NCBI GenBank assembly: GCA_013697725.1
Contig: JACCWI010000022.1
Location: forward strand, 27,806 to 91,805
DNA length: 64,000 nt
Direction: 5' to 3'
DNA from: Tatlockia sp.
GTDB taxonomy: Bacteria; Pseudomonadota; Gammaproteobacteria; Legionellales; Legionellaceae
Shown here: positions 1-9,146 of the stretch, in pieces
Layout: the number at the start of each line of letters is the position of its first letter
Position numbering within the stretch: position 1 is the stretch's first letter
The notes under the pieces: model-generated
What the model saw: only the letters and a program-made list of their open reading frames with translations
The model's database searches: none
What the model was told of the DNA's origin: nothing
Position numbers and translations under genes: made by a program

Positions 1-483
1 ATCAAAATTAATGAACTCAAGACAAAAGGGGATATTGAATCGTTAACATTTAATGAAAATTATGCTCCAGTAGCAGCAGCTGCGCATGGTTTGGCTCATA
101 GCTTAAAGGACGCTCGTGATGAATTTTTTAGCGCTAGACCTACAAAAAATAGCCTTACAAAATTTAAGTCTTCTTGTACGATGGCAATCCAGATTGCTGA
201 TGAAGAGTTTGTTAAGTTTCGCGGTGGCATTGCAAAATATTTTGCTATATACCCTCTTCTGGAAGGGATATGTAGGGTATGCAGGGCTATTTTAGGTATT
301 TTAGCAGGAGTGACTTTGTTACCTGCATTAGTGACTTCAATATGTGCACCACAAGGATATTTATCTACCTTTTTTTATACTAAAACCAACTCAAAATATA
401 ATTTAGACTTATTCGAACAAGGTCTAAAAGAGAATGTATATAAAGAGCTGGATGAAATTACCGAGGCCTTGAGTTTAAGATAG
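1..483 (+). CDS. Hypothetical protein, 5' end outside window
   Basis: The reading frame is open from base 1 through the stop at 481-483, so the gene begins upstream of the window; a TTG at 91 is only an internal codon. The visible 160 residues start with a polar helical stretch, followed by a hydrophobic segment of about 25 residues (ILGILAGVTLLPALVTSI) and a short acidic tail. This tail layout, a late hydrophobic hairpin plus a charged C-terminus, is common in Legionella lineage-specific proteins. I recognise no family. It converges on the next gene with a 5-base gap. Confident that it is coding, not what it does. Confidence 0.6.
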   Translation: MKINELKTKGDIESLTFNENYAPVAAAAHGLAHSLKDARDEFFSARPTKNSLTKFKSSCTMAIQIADEEFVKFRGGIAKYFAIYPLLEGICRVCRAILGILAGVTLLPALVTSICAPQGYLSTFFYTKTNSKYNLDLFEQGLKENVYKELDEITEALSLR

Positions 484-488
484 CTGGT

Positions 489-1145
489 TTAATATTCTTG
501 TACACTTTGTACTTCAAGAATATTATCTAACTGGCAAAGTTGGTCTTCTTTTATTTCTAATGGAGAATAAAAAAAACTTCCTGAATAGGAACAGCTTTTT
601 TTAGGTAAATTATTGGCTAAAATTTTAGGAGTAGTTAGATTTAGGTTTCTACTCTTAAGTATAGAGCTCTGTTCTGGAATAACTATCTCTGGTTTAACTT
701 CTGAGGAGCTACTTTGATTCTCCTCCGCTGCAAAATCGTTTTCTTCTTCTGAATAAGACCAATCAATCCAAGGATCAGCTATTGTTTGTAGTAGTTGATT
801 ATCCTCATTGAGGGCGGTTGGATAATTATTTATTTTAGACCAAAGATTTTCATAATTTGAATTACAATAATCATATAAATCCAGGTGATAACTTAGTTTG
901 CTAGTGTCTTGTGATGATTTCTTCACCTGATCTCTAAGAAGGCCTGTAAGGTATTCAGTTAGAAATAATCGTTCTGAAATTTGGCCGAGTTCAATCTCGG
1001 AAGCTTCAGAAGAGGCATCATTTGCTAATTGCATTGAGAGGTTTCGTAGCTTGAAAACTTGATCATGCAGGGAAATTATCTTTTTAAGCAGGATTTCCTT
1101 TTCACTAAGATTTAAAAATTCGATGAAAAGATTTTTGGAGAACAT
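489..1145 (-). CDS. Hypothetical acidic protein
   Basis: A 218-residue reading frame with no family I recognise. I chose ATG at 1145 over the upstream in-frame GTG at 1154; neither has a strong Shine-Dalgarno. The N-terminal 80 residues are predicted helical, with leucine-rich amphipathic runs. The centre is very acidic and serine-rich (EEENDFAAEENQSSSSE), likely disordered, and the tail is mixed. No signal peptide or membrane segment. It converges on the gene to its left, so it is probably a single-gene unit. Its composition is compatible with a secreted effector but nothing proves that. Confidence 0.5.
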   Translation of the reverse strand: MFSKNLFIEFLNLSEKEILLKKIISLHDQVFKLRNLSMQLANDASSEASEIELGQISERLFLTEYLTGLLRDQVKKSSQDTSKLSYHLDLYDYCNSNYENLWSKINNYPTALNEDNQLLQTIADPWIDWSYSEEENDFAAEENQSSSSEVKPEIVIPEQSSILKSRNLNLTTPKILANNLPKKSCSYSGSFFYSPLEIKEDQLCQLDNILEVQSVQEY

Positions 1146-1225
1146 AATTATCACTTACAACTTTTAATAAGGTAAAGACTATACAGTGCAATTATTAACG
1201 CTTTATTAAATGGTTAATAAATAAG

Positions 1226-1357
1226 CATGCTAACTCAGGGCGATTTCATCAAAGTTTAAAATTCCATCATTTTTAAATATTGAGCAAGGCTACGTTTAAT
1301 GAATTTTCTTACTTGGCAAATTTTTAAACTTTGATGAAATCGCCCTGCATGCTAACT
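1226..1357. mobile_element. MITE-like element with 25-bp perfect inverted ends
   Basis: A 112-bp unit (1236-1347) begins with CAGGGCGATTTCATCAAAG and ends with its exact reverse complement; the inverted repeats are 25 bp and perfect (1236-1260 and 1323-1347). It is flanked by the 10-bp direct repeat CATGCTAACT at 1226-1235 and 1348-1357, which looks like a target duplication. There is no coding capacity inside. This is the architecture of a non-autonomous transposable element. The family is unknown to me, and a 10-bp duplication is unusual, so the flank might instead include part of the element. Confidence 0.7.
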
Positions 1358-1466
1358 AAGGTTACCCTGCGTTACTGAGGTTGAGGATCTGTAATTTTTA
1401 CGTACCCAGGTTTGTCCTGATATCTTTGACAGGTTGTTTGCAAAACACCTTGATGTGACACATTTC

Positions 1467-1573
1467 CCGTTATCTCGAGTGCAGCGAAGGATCTATTTTA
1501 TAGTGGTATAATTTGTAGCTTTCTAACCATCTTAGCTACTGCGAGGAGATCCTTAGCTTCACTCTGGATGATG
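1467..1573. repeat. Dispersed inverted repeat, copy A (degenerate)
   Basis: Degenerate member of the roughly 105-bp repeat seen better preserved near 18.1, 50.3 and 50.4 kb. The left arm resembles GTCATCCCGAGTGAAAGCGA, and the right arm ends CACTCTGGATGATGG. It lies in the 608-base gap between 1145 and 1754, which also holds the MITE-like element and otherwise nothing I can name. Confidence 0.55.
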
Positions 1574-1753
1574 GCAAGATTCCTCTGTCATCCCTGCAGG
1601 GATCTTCTTCGCTTTTGGCTCTGGATTAATTCCTGCGTACCCCGGGGTATCAATAATAACAATTGCTCTGCAAGCATTAATCATAAATATGATTCAACTC
1701 ATAGAAGTTTGTTATCATTTAGAGCGAAAATTATTTAAAGATAGGATAGGTTT

Positions 1754-2614
1754 ATGGCAGATATAAAGCTTTATTTAGATTACATTGGTATAACATTATC
1801 TACTAATGATAGCTCCTCTGAATTGCTCACTAAAGTAGTAACTGCTCATCTCACTAAATTCCCTTATGACAGTACTGACCTTTTATTACAAGGATTGGTA
1901 AACGCATCAGAACGAAAGCCAACAAACATTGCCATCGGCTCAATTTTTAATCAATTTATTGATAATAAACGTCCAGGTTATTGCTTTCAGAACAATGAAC
2001 TATTAGCTTGGGCGCTAGAAGAGCTGGGTTACCAGGTAGATCGCTGTTTAGCAAAACCGCTGATTCAAATGAAAGATAAAATTGATGATAATTATTTTGA
2101 AGATTTAGTATTTTCTCATGAAGCACTAATCGTTGAGTCCAGTGGAGTTCAATGGCTCCTCGATACAGGTTTTGCTGATTACAGTCTAAGAAAACCGTTA
2201 AAACTTAAACCTGGCAAACAAGAACTAGCGGGTGAACATTACAATTTAATTATTAACGAAAAGAAAATTCGGCTAGAAACATATACTTCGCAAGGCTGGC
2301 TTTGCCTGATGGATGTGTATAGGGCTTCAAAAACCGCATCTGAAATTGGCATAGCAAATACTAATTTTTTTATCACTTCCCAAAAATTCAGAATTCGTGA
2401 TGACTATTATAAACTTGCAAAGGTAACTCCAACCAAGCGAAAGCTGTTATGTATTTATAAAGACTCACATGAAGGCTTTTTTAAATCTTATTCAGGAGAT
2501 GGTTATAAAAAGGAAAAAGAAATCAAAACAGATAATGAACTTAAAGTTTGTGCTGAGAAAAAATTTGGCATTAAAGTCGAAGATTCAATATCAAATGCTC
2601 TTTTTCAATTTTGA
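1754..2614 (+). CDS. Arylamine N-acetyltransferase family protein
   Basis: Belongs to the NAT family, which moves acetyl from acetyl-CoA to arylamines or hydrazines through a cysteine intermediate in the cytoplasm. The catalytic triad can be placed: Cys77 in RPGYCFQNNELL, His122 in the SHEALIV strand, and Asp137 in WLLDTGFAD. The N-terminal helical region carries the usual FPYDS segment near residue 37. Length (286) fits the family (about 260-290). The C-terminal third is more lysine-rich than usual. The upstream AGGATAGG supports this ATG. It stands alone; the natural substrate is unknown. Confidence 0.85.
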   Translation: MADIKLYLDYIGITLSTNDSSSELLTKVVTAHLTKFPYDSTDLLLQGLVNASERKPTNIAIGSIFNQFIDNKRPGYCFQNNELLAWALEELGYQVDRCLAKPLIQMKDKIDDNYFEDLVFSHEALIVESSGVQWLLDTGFADYSLRKPLKLKPGKQELAGEHYNLIINEKKIRLETYTSQGWLCLMDVYRASKTASEIGIANTNFFITSQKFRIRDDYYKLAKVTPTKRKLLCIYKDSHEGFFKSYSGDGYKKEKEIKTDNELKVCAEKKFGIKVEDSISNALFQF

Positions 2615-2943
2615 TTTCCTACGCGAACGTTAAGCAGTTAATGGGATCAACTGACAAAGCATTTCGCGATCCTATCCAGTTAGTCGCTGTCGCTAAATGA
2701 TATAAATATGGAAGAGTAAGGCAGGTTAGATTGACTTTGACCATTTTTATGATGCACGTCAATCTAACACAGAACCCTTATAAAAAGGGAATTAAAGTCC
2801 TAATGTTTTATCATTCTTAACGTCGTCAATGCACTCAGATTCCGGTGACGATTTAAATAGCCTCGAGTGAGCAAACAACAACAGACTAACCTCAGTTCGG
2901 ACTTTTGAGGTTTGGTTAAAGGCCTTGCAAGTACTTTGAGGAG
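2615..2943. other. Intergenic, 329 bases, nothing firm
   Basis: No convincing gene. It contains a weak CCCTT/AAGGG hairpin at 2775-2789. A 71-codon minus-strand frame reaches in from the neighbouring gene, but its start lies inside that gene. Confidence 0.4.
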
Positions 2944-4146
2944 TTAGATCGTATTGAGATAGGCGCTTTGTATTGAAGGAGTATGGGAGGTCATCTTCAT
3001 TTCCCACAATAAAAACTCAGCGATGGGTTTTACTGTCCTATCCTCGGAAGCTTTGGTGTAAAAGCTAATTGCATCGTGCGTTCGTTTCTCCATGTATTGG
3101 TCAAAGGCGCTACAATTGTCAATGATATCCGCTGTGGTTTCAATCTGGCCTTCAAGTAAAAGCCCACAGGTAAAATTAGCCAGTGGATCGTTTTGCTTCT
3201 CAAGCACTTGAATCAATCGATTAAGATGGGTTTCATCAATTTCTACAGCAAGCTTAATAGTATCAAATCTAAGTTGTGCAGCTCCTGTTTGAGAGCAAAG
3301 GCTTCTTACCTGGGTCTTTAGTTGTTTTACGAGAGATTTATCGGTATAGATAGTCTTATCATCCAAAATAACTGATTCAACCCCTTTAGGTAGTGCTTTA
3401 ATGATTCCGTCTAATTGCTCATAATTAAGGTCATTGCCCTTCAAATTAAGAATGTTCACTGAGGCAGGAATTGCTGCAAAGGCTTGGGCTAGTTCAGCTG
3501 CGGTTTTGTCGCCTAGGTTATTGATGCGCAAATCAAGGCTTGTCACTGTCGCAGGAATTGCTGCAAAGACTTGGGCTAATTCGCCCCCGGTTTTGCTACC
3601 TAGGTCATTGCCGTCCAAACTAAAGCTTGTCACTGAGGCAGGGATTTTTGCAAAGGCTTGGGCTAGTTCAGCTGCGGTTTTGCTGCCCAGGTTGTTGATG
3701 CGCAAATTAAGGCTTGTCACTGAGGCAGGAATTGCTGCAAAGGCTTGGGTTAATTCGGCTGCGGTTTTGCGGTATAGGTTATTGCCGCCCAAATTTAGGC
3801 TTGTCACTGAGGCAGGAATTGCTGCAAAGGCTTGGGCTAATTCGGCTGCGGTTTTGTTGTCTAAGTTATTGAAGCTTAAGTCAAGGCTTGTCATTGAGGC
3901 AGGAATTGATGCAAAGACTTGGGCTAATTCAGCTGCGGTTTTGCTGCCCAGATTATTGCAGCTCAAATTAAGGCTTGTCACTGTCGCAGGAATTGCTGCA
4001 ACGACTTGGGATAATTCGGCCCCGGTTTTGCTGTCTAGGCGATTGCCGACCAAATAAAGGCTTGTCACTGTCGCGGAAATTGCTGCAATAGTCTGTACTA
4101 TTTCCATCACACTCATTTGACCCAGGTTTTCTAATCGATGGTTCAT
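2944..4146 (-). CDS. Leucine-rich-repeat protein, RNI-like, effector candidate
   Basis: A 400-residue protein dominated by seven consecutive 29-residue leucine-rich repeats plus a degenerate eighth. The repeat pattern is TSLnLxxNnLxxKTaaELaqaFaaIPa, the ribonuclease-inhibitor type of repeat. A C-terminal helical domain of about 150 residues follows. The start is ATG at 4146: GGAG sits six bases upstream, whereas the longer frame would start at a GTG inside that ribosome site. There is no signal peptide. Such proteins in Legionella are often Dot/Icm-translocated, but that is inference here. The repeat units are very similar at DNA level, suggesting recent expansion. A second frame, open past the stop to 2792, could be a shifted former C-terminus. 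Confidence 0.75.
   Translation of the reverse strand: MNHRLENLGQMSVMEIVQTIAAISATVTSLYLVGNRLDSKTGAELSQVVAAIPATVTSLNLSCNNLGSKTAAELAQVFASIPASMTSLDLSFNNLDNKTAAELAQAFAAIPASVTSLNLGGNNLYRKTAAELTQAFAAIPASVTSLNLRINNLGSKTAAELAQAFAKIPASVTSFSLDGNDLGSKTGGELAQVFAAIPATVTSLDLRINNLGDKTAAELAQAFAAIPASVNILNLKGNDLNYEQLDGIIKALPKGVESVILDDKTIYTDKSLVKQLKTQVRSLCSQTGAAQLRFDTIKLAVEIDETHLNRLIQVLEKQNDPLANFTCGLLLEGQIETTADIIDNCSAFDQYMEKRTHDAISFYTKASEDRTVKPIAEFLLWEMKMTSHTPSIQSAYLNTI
3457..4065 (-). repeat. Seven tandem 87-bp units inside the LRR gene
   Basis: Seven in-frame units of 87 bp encode the seven 29-residue leucine-rich repeats. Phrases such as GCAGGAATTGCTGCAAAGGC recur on the plus strand almost unchanged between units. 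Unit number is likely variable between strains through slippage or recombination. Confidence 0.8.
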
Positions 4147-4273
4147 GTCATACTCCACGTTCTTGTAGTGAACTTAAATTCAGCGATGTTCAAATTGCTC
4201 ACCATTATTACATGTTGCTCATTAATTGACAATTAAATGCTTATTAATTTGTATAGGTATAAGCTCCGGAACT

Positions 4274-4299
4274 AGAGGCTTGGGCTGGTCTAAGCCTCT
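4274..4299. other. Stem-loop upstream of transposase fragment
   Basis: AGAGGCTT at 4274-4281 and AAGCCTCT at 4292-4299 form an 8-bp perfect stem with a 10-base loop. A T-run follows at about 4319. It may be a terminator reading rightward or part of the end of the broken insertion sequence. Confidence 0.45.
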
Positions 4300-4349
4300 C
4301 TAATCGTCTAAACTTCTGTTTTTTTTTGGACAAGTCAATGAGTTAACCT

Positions 4350-4724
4350 ATGAGTTTAGATGTGGAGGGATTCGCTCAAGCAATATCCGGTGGGGTTGTA
4401 ACGATTGTTATCAAGGATGAGCATCGGCTGATAAGACTTGCGAAAAATCTTCCCTTGGAAGCAATGCTTGCTCTAATCCTGCCTGACTTGCAACGAACAG
4501 AACGAAAATGCTGGTGGATGGGAAGGCCACTTCGTGTACGTATTCATTTAGGCGTTTATCTCTTACAACAGATGTATAACCTAACGGATAGAACAGCGGA
4601 GCATCATGTGCGGGATAACGCAGCATTTAGGTTGTTTTGTGGTTACGGACCAATTAAGAACTGGTATGCACCAGACCATACTAATATAGAAACCTTTCGT
4701 TCATTAGCCAAAAACCAGCCTTAA
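4350..4724 (+). pseudogene. Truncated IS5-type transposase, N-terminal fragment
   Basis: The 124 codons match the N-terminal (DUF772, InsH-like) domain of IS5/IS1182-type transposases, including a segment like LRVRIHLGVYLLQQMYNLTD followed by HVRDNAAFRLFCGYG. The protein ends soon after the TNIETFRSL stretch, where a complete enzyme would continue for about 300 more residues with the DDE catalytic domain. No catalytic residues remain and no matching distal fragment is visible to 5 kb. It is a dead remnant of an insertion sequence. Confidence 0.7.
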
Positions 4725-4833
4725 TCTTGCAGATCTAAGTAGGAATTGCGTTCAACCTGTTTATCGAGATTTAATAGCTATAAATAAACTATCAAAATTA
4801 ATTAAAAGCAAAACATTTCGCGACAGCCACGAG

Positions 4834-4868
4834 TTATCCACAAATTCCGTGGATAAGCCTGTGGGTAG
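4834..4868. promoter_or_regulatory. Paired DnaA-box-like sites
   Basis: TTATCCACA at 4834-4842 matches the consensus DnaA box exactly. The facing CGTGGATAA at 4848-4856 is a box with one mismatch on the opposite strand, and TGTGGGTAG at 4860-4868 is a weaker third. An AT-rich stretch follows (about 4883-4920). There is no dnaA or replication gene nearby. It could be a remnant of a mobile-element origin or a chance hairpin. Confidence 0.4.
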
Positions 4869-5038
4869 GGGTGGAACAACTTTACTTAAAATTTAAATTA
4901 GTTTAAGAACTTTCCTTATTGTATTAACTAACTCAAAACTGGTTGATGCACTGCCCTAAAAAAATATTACGAATATTAACAAATAAGTTACTCTATCTCT
5001 AATTACCACGTGATGCTTAGGGTATTTAGGAAAGGATT

Positions 5039-5329
5039 ATGAAATCGAGCTATTGGGTTTATATATTACTCTGCGAAAATAATTGTTACTACACGGGGTA
5101 TACGAATGATTTAGCGAAACGCTATCAAGCACATCTTGATGGCAGCTCAAAATGTAAATACACCCGCAGTTTCAAACCACTTAACATAGCGCAGGCTTGG
5201 GAAATTCCAGATTCAAAAACGGCTGCAATGAGAGTAGAGCGCTTCATTAAAAAATTAACACGAGCAGAAAAGGAAAAAATAATAAAAGACCCTTTGCTAC
5301 TTAAGCTGAGCGAAATTATATTTTTCTAG
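5039..5329 (+). CDS. GIY-YIG nuclease superfamily protein (UPF0213/YhbQ-like)
   Basis: A 96-residue single-domain GIY-YIG protein. The signature is visible as YWVYILL near residue 5 and YYTGYT near residue 17, then an arginine in LAKRYQAH and YTRSFKP further on, as in the YhbQ/UPF0213 group (80-110 residues). Family members are thought to act on DNA, with poorly known roles. The start has a strong AGGAAAGGA upstream. Its 3' end overlaps the convergent MFS gene by 14 bases. Confidence 0.85.
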   Translation: MKSSYWVYILLCENNCYYTGYTNDLAKRYQAHLDGSSKCKYTRSFKPLNIAQAWEIPDSKTAAMRVERFIKKLTRAEKEKIIKDPLLLKLSEIIFF

Positions 5330-6503
5330 CTCGACTTTCAGAAATTAATAGACTAACGATCCAGCAAATTAGTGAACAAAATAATAAACTCAGCGCTAAT
5401 AATTTAACGTCATTGCTGATCCAAATACTAACAAAGCCAGCAATCAGAGAGGAACTAACCATTCTTATAGTATTAATAAAAGCTGTTGCAGTAGCCGCTT
5501 GCTGTTCATAATCCGCTAAGGCTAAAGAGAAAGCAGGCGGACTTATTAAACTAATTCCTAAATTAATCAATAATATTGGAGCTAGGCTTACCAGATTCAA
5601 ACCAATGAAAAGGAAAAGCAAAAGCATAATCAAAGAGCCTAACACCATCAATAAGCTGCCTAAATGTATGTTCCATGAGAGTGATTTTTTATCTCGCAAT
5701 TTAATACCAAGATAGTTTCCCCCGATGAATATAAAACCATTACAAGCGAAAAGAGCAGAGAAAAAAAGAGGGGAATAACCTAGGTAATCAATTAGAAGAT
5801 AAGCTACGTTAACAAGTACAATCATCACGCAGCTAAACGATGCTGTGATAATTAAAATTCCTAACCATAAATGCCGATGACGAAAAAGAATTTTATAGTT
5901 GGCTAGAGAATTAGTAAGACTCAATTTCTGTTGCGATTTTTCCCAATAAGGCGATTCGCTTAGCCTATGATTTATTAATGAATATATTAAAAAAGCAATT
6001 AAAATCATAGCGATAAAAATTGCTCGCCAGCCAAAATTTAGAAAAATAATAGAGCCCAATAAAGGCGCTAAAATGGGCGAAATAGAAATTATCATAGCAA
6101 CATAAGAAATAACTTTTGCCCGTTCGGTACTGTCTCCATAATCACGACTCGAAGAAAATGCAACGATATTTGAGTTACCTACAGCAAAGCCCTGAATAAT
6201 TCGACCGACGATGAGCATTTCGATAGAGGCTGAAAAAATACAGATTAATGTTGCTGCAATAAATAAAATTAGACTAATTTTTAACGTTTTCTGTCGACCA
6301 AAATGGTCAATAATTGGCCCCCAGAATAATTGCGACAAACCAAACATTAAGAAAAATAAACTTAAAGTTAACTGACCCAAAGCCTGAGTTGTATTAAAAT
6401 ATTGTGTAATAGTCGGTAAAGCGGGTTGAAATAAGTCAAAAGCCAGCAAAGAGAAGCCTGAGATAATACCTAAATACCAAAAAGGTGTCGCATTAATACG
6501 CAT
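5316..6503 (-). CDS. MFS drug-efflux transporter, Bcr/CflA type
   Basis: A 395-residue inner-membrane carrier with about 12 hydrophobic segments. The first helix is followed by FQPALPTI, typical of Bcr/CflA proteins, and motif A appears as GPIIDHFGRQK between helices 2 and 3. This subfamily expels drugs or metabolites using the proton gradient. The start is ATG at 6503 with GGA upstream, rather than the in-frame TTG three codons earlier. It is divergent from anmK with a 127-base gap holding both promoters. The substrate cannot be told from sequence. Confidence 0.8.
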   Translation of the reverse strand: MRINATPFWYLGIISGFSLLAFDLFQPALPTITQYFNTTQALGQLTLSLFFLMFGLSQLFWGPIIDHFGRQKTLKISLILFIAATLICIFSASIEMLIVGRIIQGFAVGNSNIVAFSSSRDYGDSTERAKVISYVAMIISISPILAPLLGSIIFLNFGWRAIFIAMILIAFLIYSLINHRLSESPYWEKSQQKLSLTNSLANYKILFRHRHLWLGILIITASFSCVMIVLVNVAYLLIDYLGYSPLFFSALFACNGFIFIGGNYLGIKLRDKKSLSWNIHLGSLLMVLGSLIMLLLFLFIGLNLVSLAPILLINLGISLISPPAFSLALADYEQQAATATAFINTIRMVSSSLIAGFVSIWISNDVKLLALSLLFCSLICWIVSLLISESRARKI

Positions 6504-6630
6504 AATTTCCAAGCCAATAAATTTTCAGAATGTTTTTTGATTAGTCAATTGATTAGTTTAACCAATTAATAGTAGAGTTCAAGCAAAAGAGTTCAACCTG
6601 AATTTAAATCTAGACAAAGATAAGATAACG

Positions 6631-7734
6631 ATGAGACAAACAAAATTATTTATTGGATTAATGTCCGGTACCAGCATGGACGGAATAGATGCGGCATTGA
6701 TTGATTTATCATCTAATTTATTCATTGTTGGTCTTACCCGACCCTATTCTAAGCAAGCCAAGCACTACTTGAATGAGGTTCTAAATGGTGAATCAATTGG
6801 GTTAAAACATTATTGCCAGTTAAATACTTTATTAGGACAAGAATTTGCTCAAGCGGCAATTGAACTTTTAGCCAAGACGCAAATAGCAGCTTCATCGATT
6901 AGAGCAATTGGCAGTCATGGTCAAACCCTTTGTCATGATGCTGAGGCTGAGATTCCTTATACTTTGCAATTAGGATGCGCCCATACTATAGCTGAACTAA
7001 CAGGAATAACTGTAGTTGCTGATTTCAGAACACGAGATTTAGTGGTAGGCGGACAAGGTGCGCCCTTTGCACCTATTTTTCATCAAGCGCTTTTTAAAGA
7101 ACAGCCTTACCCCCTGGCTATAGTGAATATTGGTGGAATTGCAAATGTGACGTTTCTTAACGAAACTGATGTAAAAGGTTATGATCTAGGCCCTGGTAAC
7201 TGTCTTATGGATGCATGGATCTCAAAAAATCTGGGGCATGATTATGATGAAAATGGAGCATGGGCAGTTTCAGGTACTGTAATTAAGCCTTTACTTGAAC
7301 AATTATTGGCCGAGCCTTTTTTCCAACGCAAAGCCCCTAAAAGCATCGGTAAAGAATTTTTTTCCCTAGATTGGCTTGAGCAGTTTTTGCAAAAGGATTA
7401 TAGCCCCGTTGATGTACAAGCGACCTTGCTTAGGTTGACTGCCCAGACGATTGCTCAAGATATCCAAAAAGAATTAAAAACAATTGATCAGCTCCTGATT
7501 TGCGGCGGAGGGGCCCATAATGCCAAATTGCTTAAAACCCTGGCTGAGTTGTTACCAGAAATTAAAGTGCAGAGTACCGCTGAGGTAAACATTGACCCTG
7601 ACTTTGTAGAAGCGCTCATGTTTGCCTGGTTTGCAGAAAAAACGCTTGATAGGATTTCTTTAGACCTGAGTCTAATAACCGGAGCTAAGAAAGCTACTAT
7701 TTTGGGTGCTGTGTACCCAGGGTCGAATAGCTAA
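6631..7734 (+). CDS. anmK: Anhydro-N-acetylmuramic acid kinase
   Basis: Phosphorylates and opens 1,6-anhydro-MurNAc released by lytic transglycosylases, giving MurNAc-6-phosphate for cell-wall recycling in the cytoplasm. The N-terminus carries the hallmark GLMSGTSMDGIDAAL. GSHGQTLCH near residue 92 and a second ATP-binding region with ICGGGAHN near residue 290 are also seen. Length 367 is normal for AnmK. No murQ or other recycling gene is adjacent in this window. Confidence 0.95.
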   Translation: MRQTKLFIGLMSGTSMDGIDAALIDLSSNLFIVGLTRPYSKQAKHYLNEVLNGESIGLKHYCQLNTLLGQEFAQAAIELLAKTQIAASSIRAIGSHGQTLCHDAEAEIPYTLQLGCAHTIAELTGITVVADFRTRDLVVGGQGAPFAPIFHQALFKEQPYPLAIVNIGGIANVTFLNETDVKGYDLGPGNCLMDAWISKNLGHDYDENGAWAVSGTVIKPLLEQLLAEPFFQRKAPKSIGKEFFSLDWLEQFLQKDYSPVDVQATLLRLTAQTIAQDIQKELKTIDQLLICGGGAHNAKLLKTLAELLPEIKVQSTAEVNIDPDFVEALMFAWFAEKTLDRISLDLSLITGAKKATILGAVYPGSNS

Positions 7735-7836
7735 TAAATCTCGACCGCGAGTGATAATTAACTATATCCTGCGGAAGGATTGACAAAGGAAATTCGCATG
7801 AGGTGTAATGTCCCTTTTACTTAATAAGATACCGAA

Positions 7837-9129
7837 TTGACCACAGAATCCATTAATTATCAACGACCAGGAAAATTAAGTGCGTACCTGGTTTTTTTAT
7901 TAGCAGCGACCTTCTATTTATATGAATTTGTACTACAAGTGGCGCCAAGCGTCATGGCCGAATCCATGATGAAAACTTTCAAAGTTAATGCTGCGGGTTT
8001 TGGAATTATCTCTGCCTTTTATTTTTATGCTTATGCACCTATGCAGTTGCCAGCAGGTTTGCTTTTCGATCGCTATGGTCCCCGCAAACTAATGACCTAT
8101 GCATTAATTTTATGTGCTATAGGCTCTTTCTTTTTTGCCTCTACCGACAGTTTACTAACTGCGGCCTTAGGTCGTTTTCTGATTGGTATTGCTTCAGCGT
8201 TTTCTTTTATTGGAGTTCTTGTTCTTATTTCTCATTGGTTTCCCCCGCAACAATTTGCTATTTTAGCAGGAATCGCTCAACTTATGAGTTCAGTAGGAGC
8301 CATTTTTGGTGAAGCGCCACTTGCCGCTTTAATTAATTTGGTCGGGTGGCGTAATGCGAGCTTCATCCTCTCCTTTATTGGTCTTGCCCTTGCTGCTTTG
8401 ATATGGACAGTGATTAGAGATTACCCACATCCCCATGCTGAAAATACGCCAAAAAGACGATTCAAGGATGAATGGCAGCGACTTTTAAGCGTTTGCCGCC
8501 AATCCTATACCTGGATAATTGGCGCCTATTCTTTCTCTATATGGACACCAATTGCTGTTTTTGCAGCGCTTTGGGGTGTTCCTTATTTGCAGCAGAAATA
8601 TCAGGTGAGTGTAATTGTTGCCTCAGGACTCTGCTCGATGATTTGGCTTGGTATTGGCGTTGGCAGCCCTTTATTAGGCTGGTTAAGTGATCGCTGCTCA
8701 AATAGACGTTTGGCTTTGGGTCTAAGTTCCATCTTTGGCTTAGTTGCCACTTTAATCCTGTTGTATATGCCCAATGTGAGTTTAACCTGGATGTATTTAG
8801 TGCTATTTTTTTTAGGTTTGGGTTCAGGTGGTCAAACTGTAAGTTTTGCGGTTGTTAATGATAACAATCCTCCAGAATTAGTTGGCACTGCTTCAGGATT
8901 CAATAATCTTTCCGTGCTTTTAGGTGGGGCAATTTTTCAACCTGTTGTTGGCTTAATCCTTAACCATTCTAATGGTGTGATGGAAAATGGTGCGCCAGTG
9001 TATTCGATTGAAAGTTATAATTTTGCTTTGCTAGTCATGCCGCTTTGCTACCTTTCAAGTTTAATTATTGCACTATTTATCTTAAAAGAGTCTTATCCAA
9101 GCCATCAAGAAGAGCCTTCAATTTTATAA
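7837..9129 (+). CDS. MFS transporter, Pht-like
   Basis: A 430-residue MFS carrier with about 12 membrane segments. The first helix ends in YLYEFVLQVAPSVM and is followed by LPAGLLFDRYGPRKLM, a motif A variant. This arrangement resembles the Pht transporters expanded in Legionella, where PhtA imports threonine and others import valine or nucleosides. The start is a TTG at 7837: the frame closes just upstream at 7825 and the next ATG would cut into helix 1. No good ribosome site is seen. The substrate is unassigned; the Pht placing is by recalled similarity, not alignment. Confidence 0.7.
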   Translation: MTTESINYQRPGKLSAYLVFLLAATFYLYEFVLQVAPSVMAESMMKTFKVNAAGFGIISAFYFYAYAPMQLPAGLLFDRYGPRKLMTYALILCAIGSFFFASTDSLLTAALGRFLIGIASAFSFIGVLVLISHWFPPQQFAILAGIAQLMSSVGAIFGEAPLAALINLVGWRNASFILSFIGLALAALIWTVIRDYPHPHAENTPKRRFKDEWQRLLSVCRQSYTWIIGAYSFSIWTPIAVFAALWGVPYLQQKYQVSVIVASGLCSMIWLGIGVGSPLLGWLSDRCSNRRLALGLSSIFGLVATLILLYMPNVSLTWMYLVLFFLGLGSGGQTVSFAVVNDNNPPELVGTASGFNNLSVLLGGAIFQPVVGLILNHSNGVMENGAPVYSIESYNFALLVMPLCYLSSLIIALFILKESYPSHQEEPSIL

Positions 9130-9146
9130 GCTGAAAAATTTTTATC

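Noticed and set aside
2792..3007. 71-codon minus-strand frame at the end of the LRR gene
   Set aside because: Its start lies inside the LRR gene and has no ribosome site. It may be a shifted C-terminus, so it is mentioned with that gene, not called separately.
3434..4057. 207-codon plus-strand frame opposite the LRR repeats
   Set aside because: A shadow produced by the 87-bp tandem units; its protein is itself a meaningless repeat.
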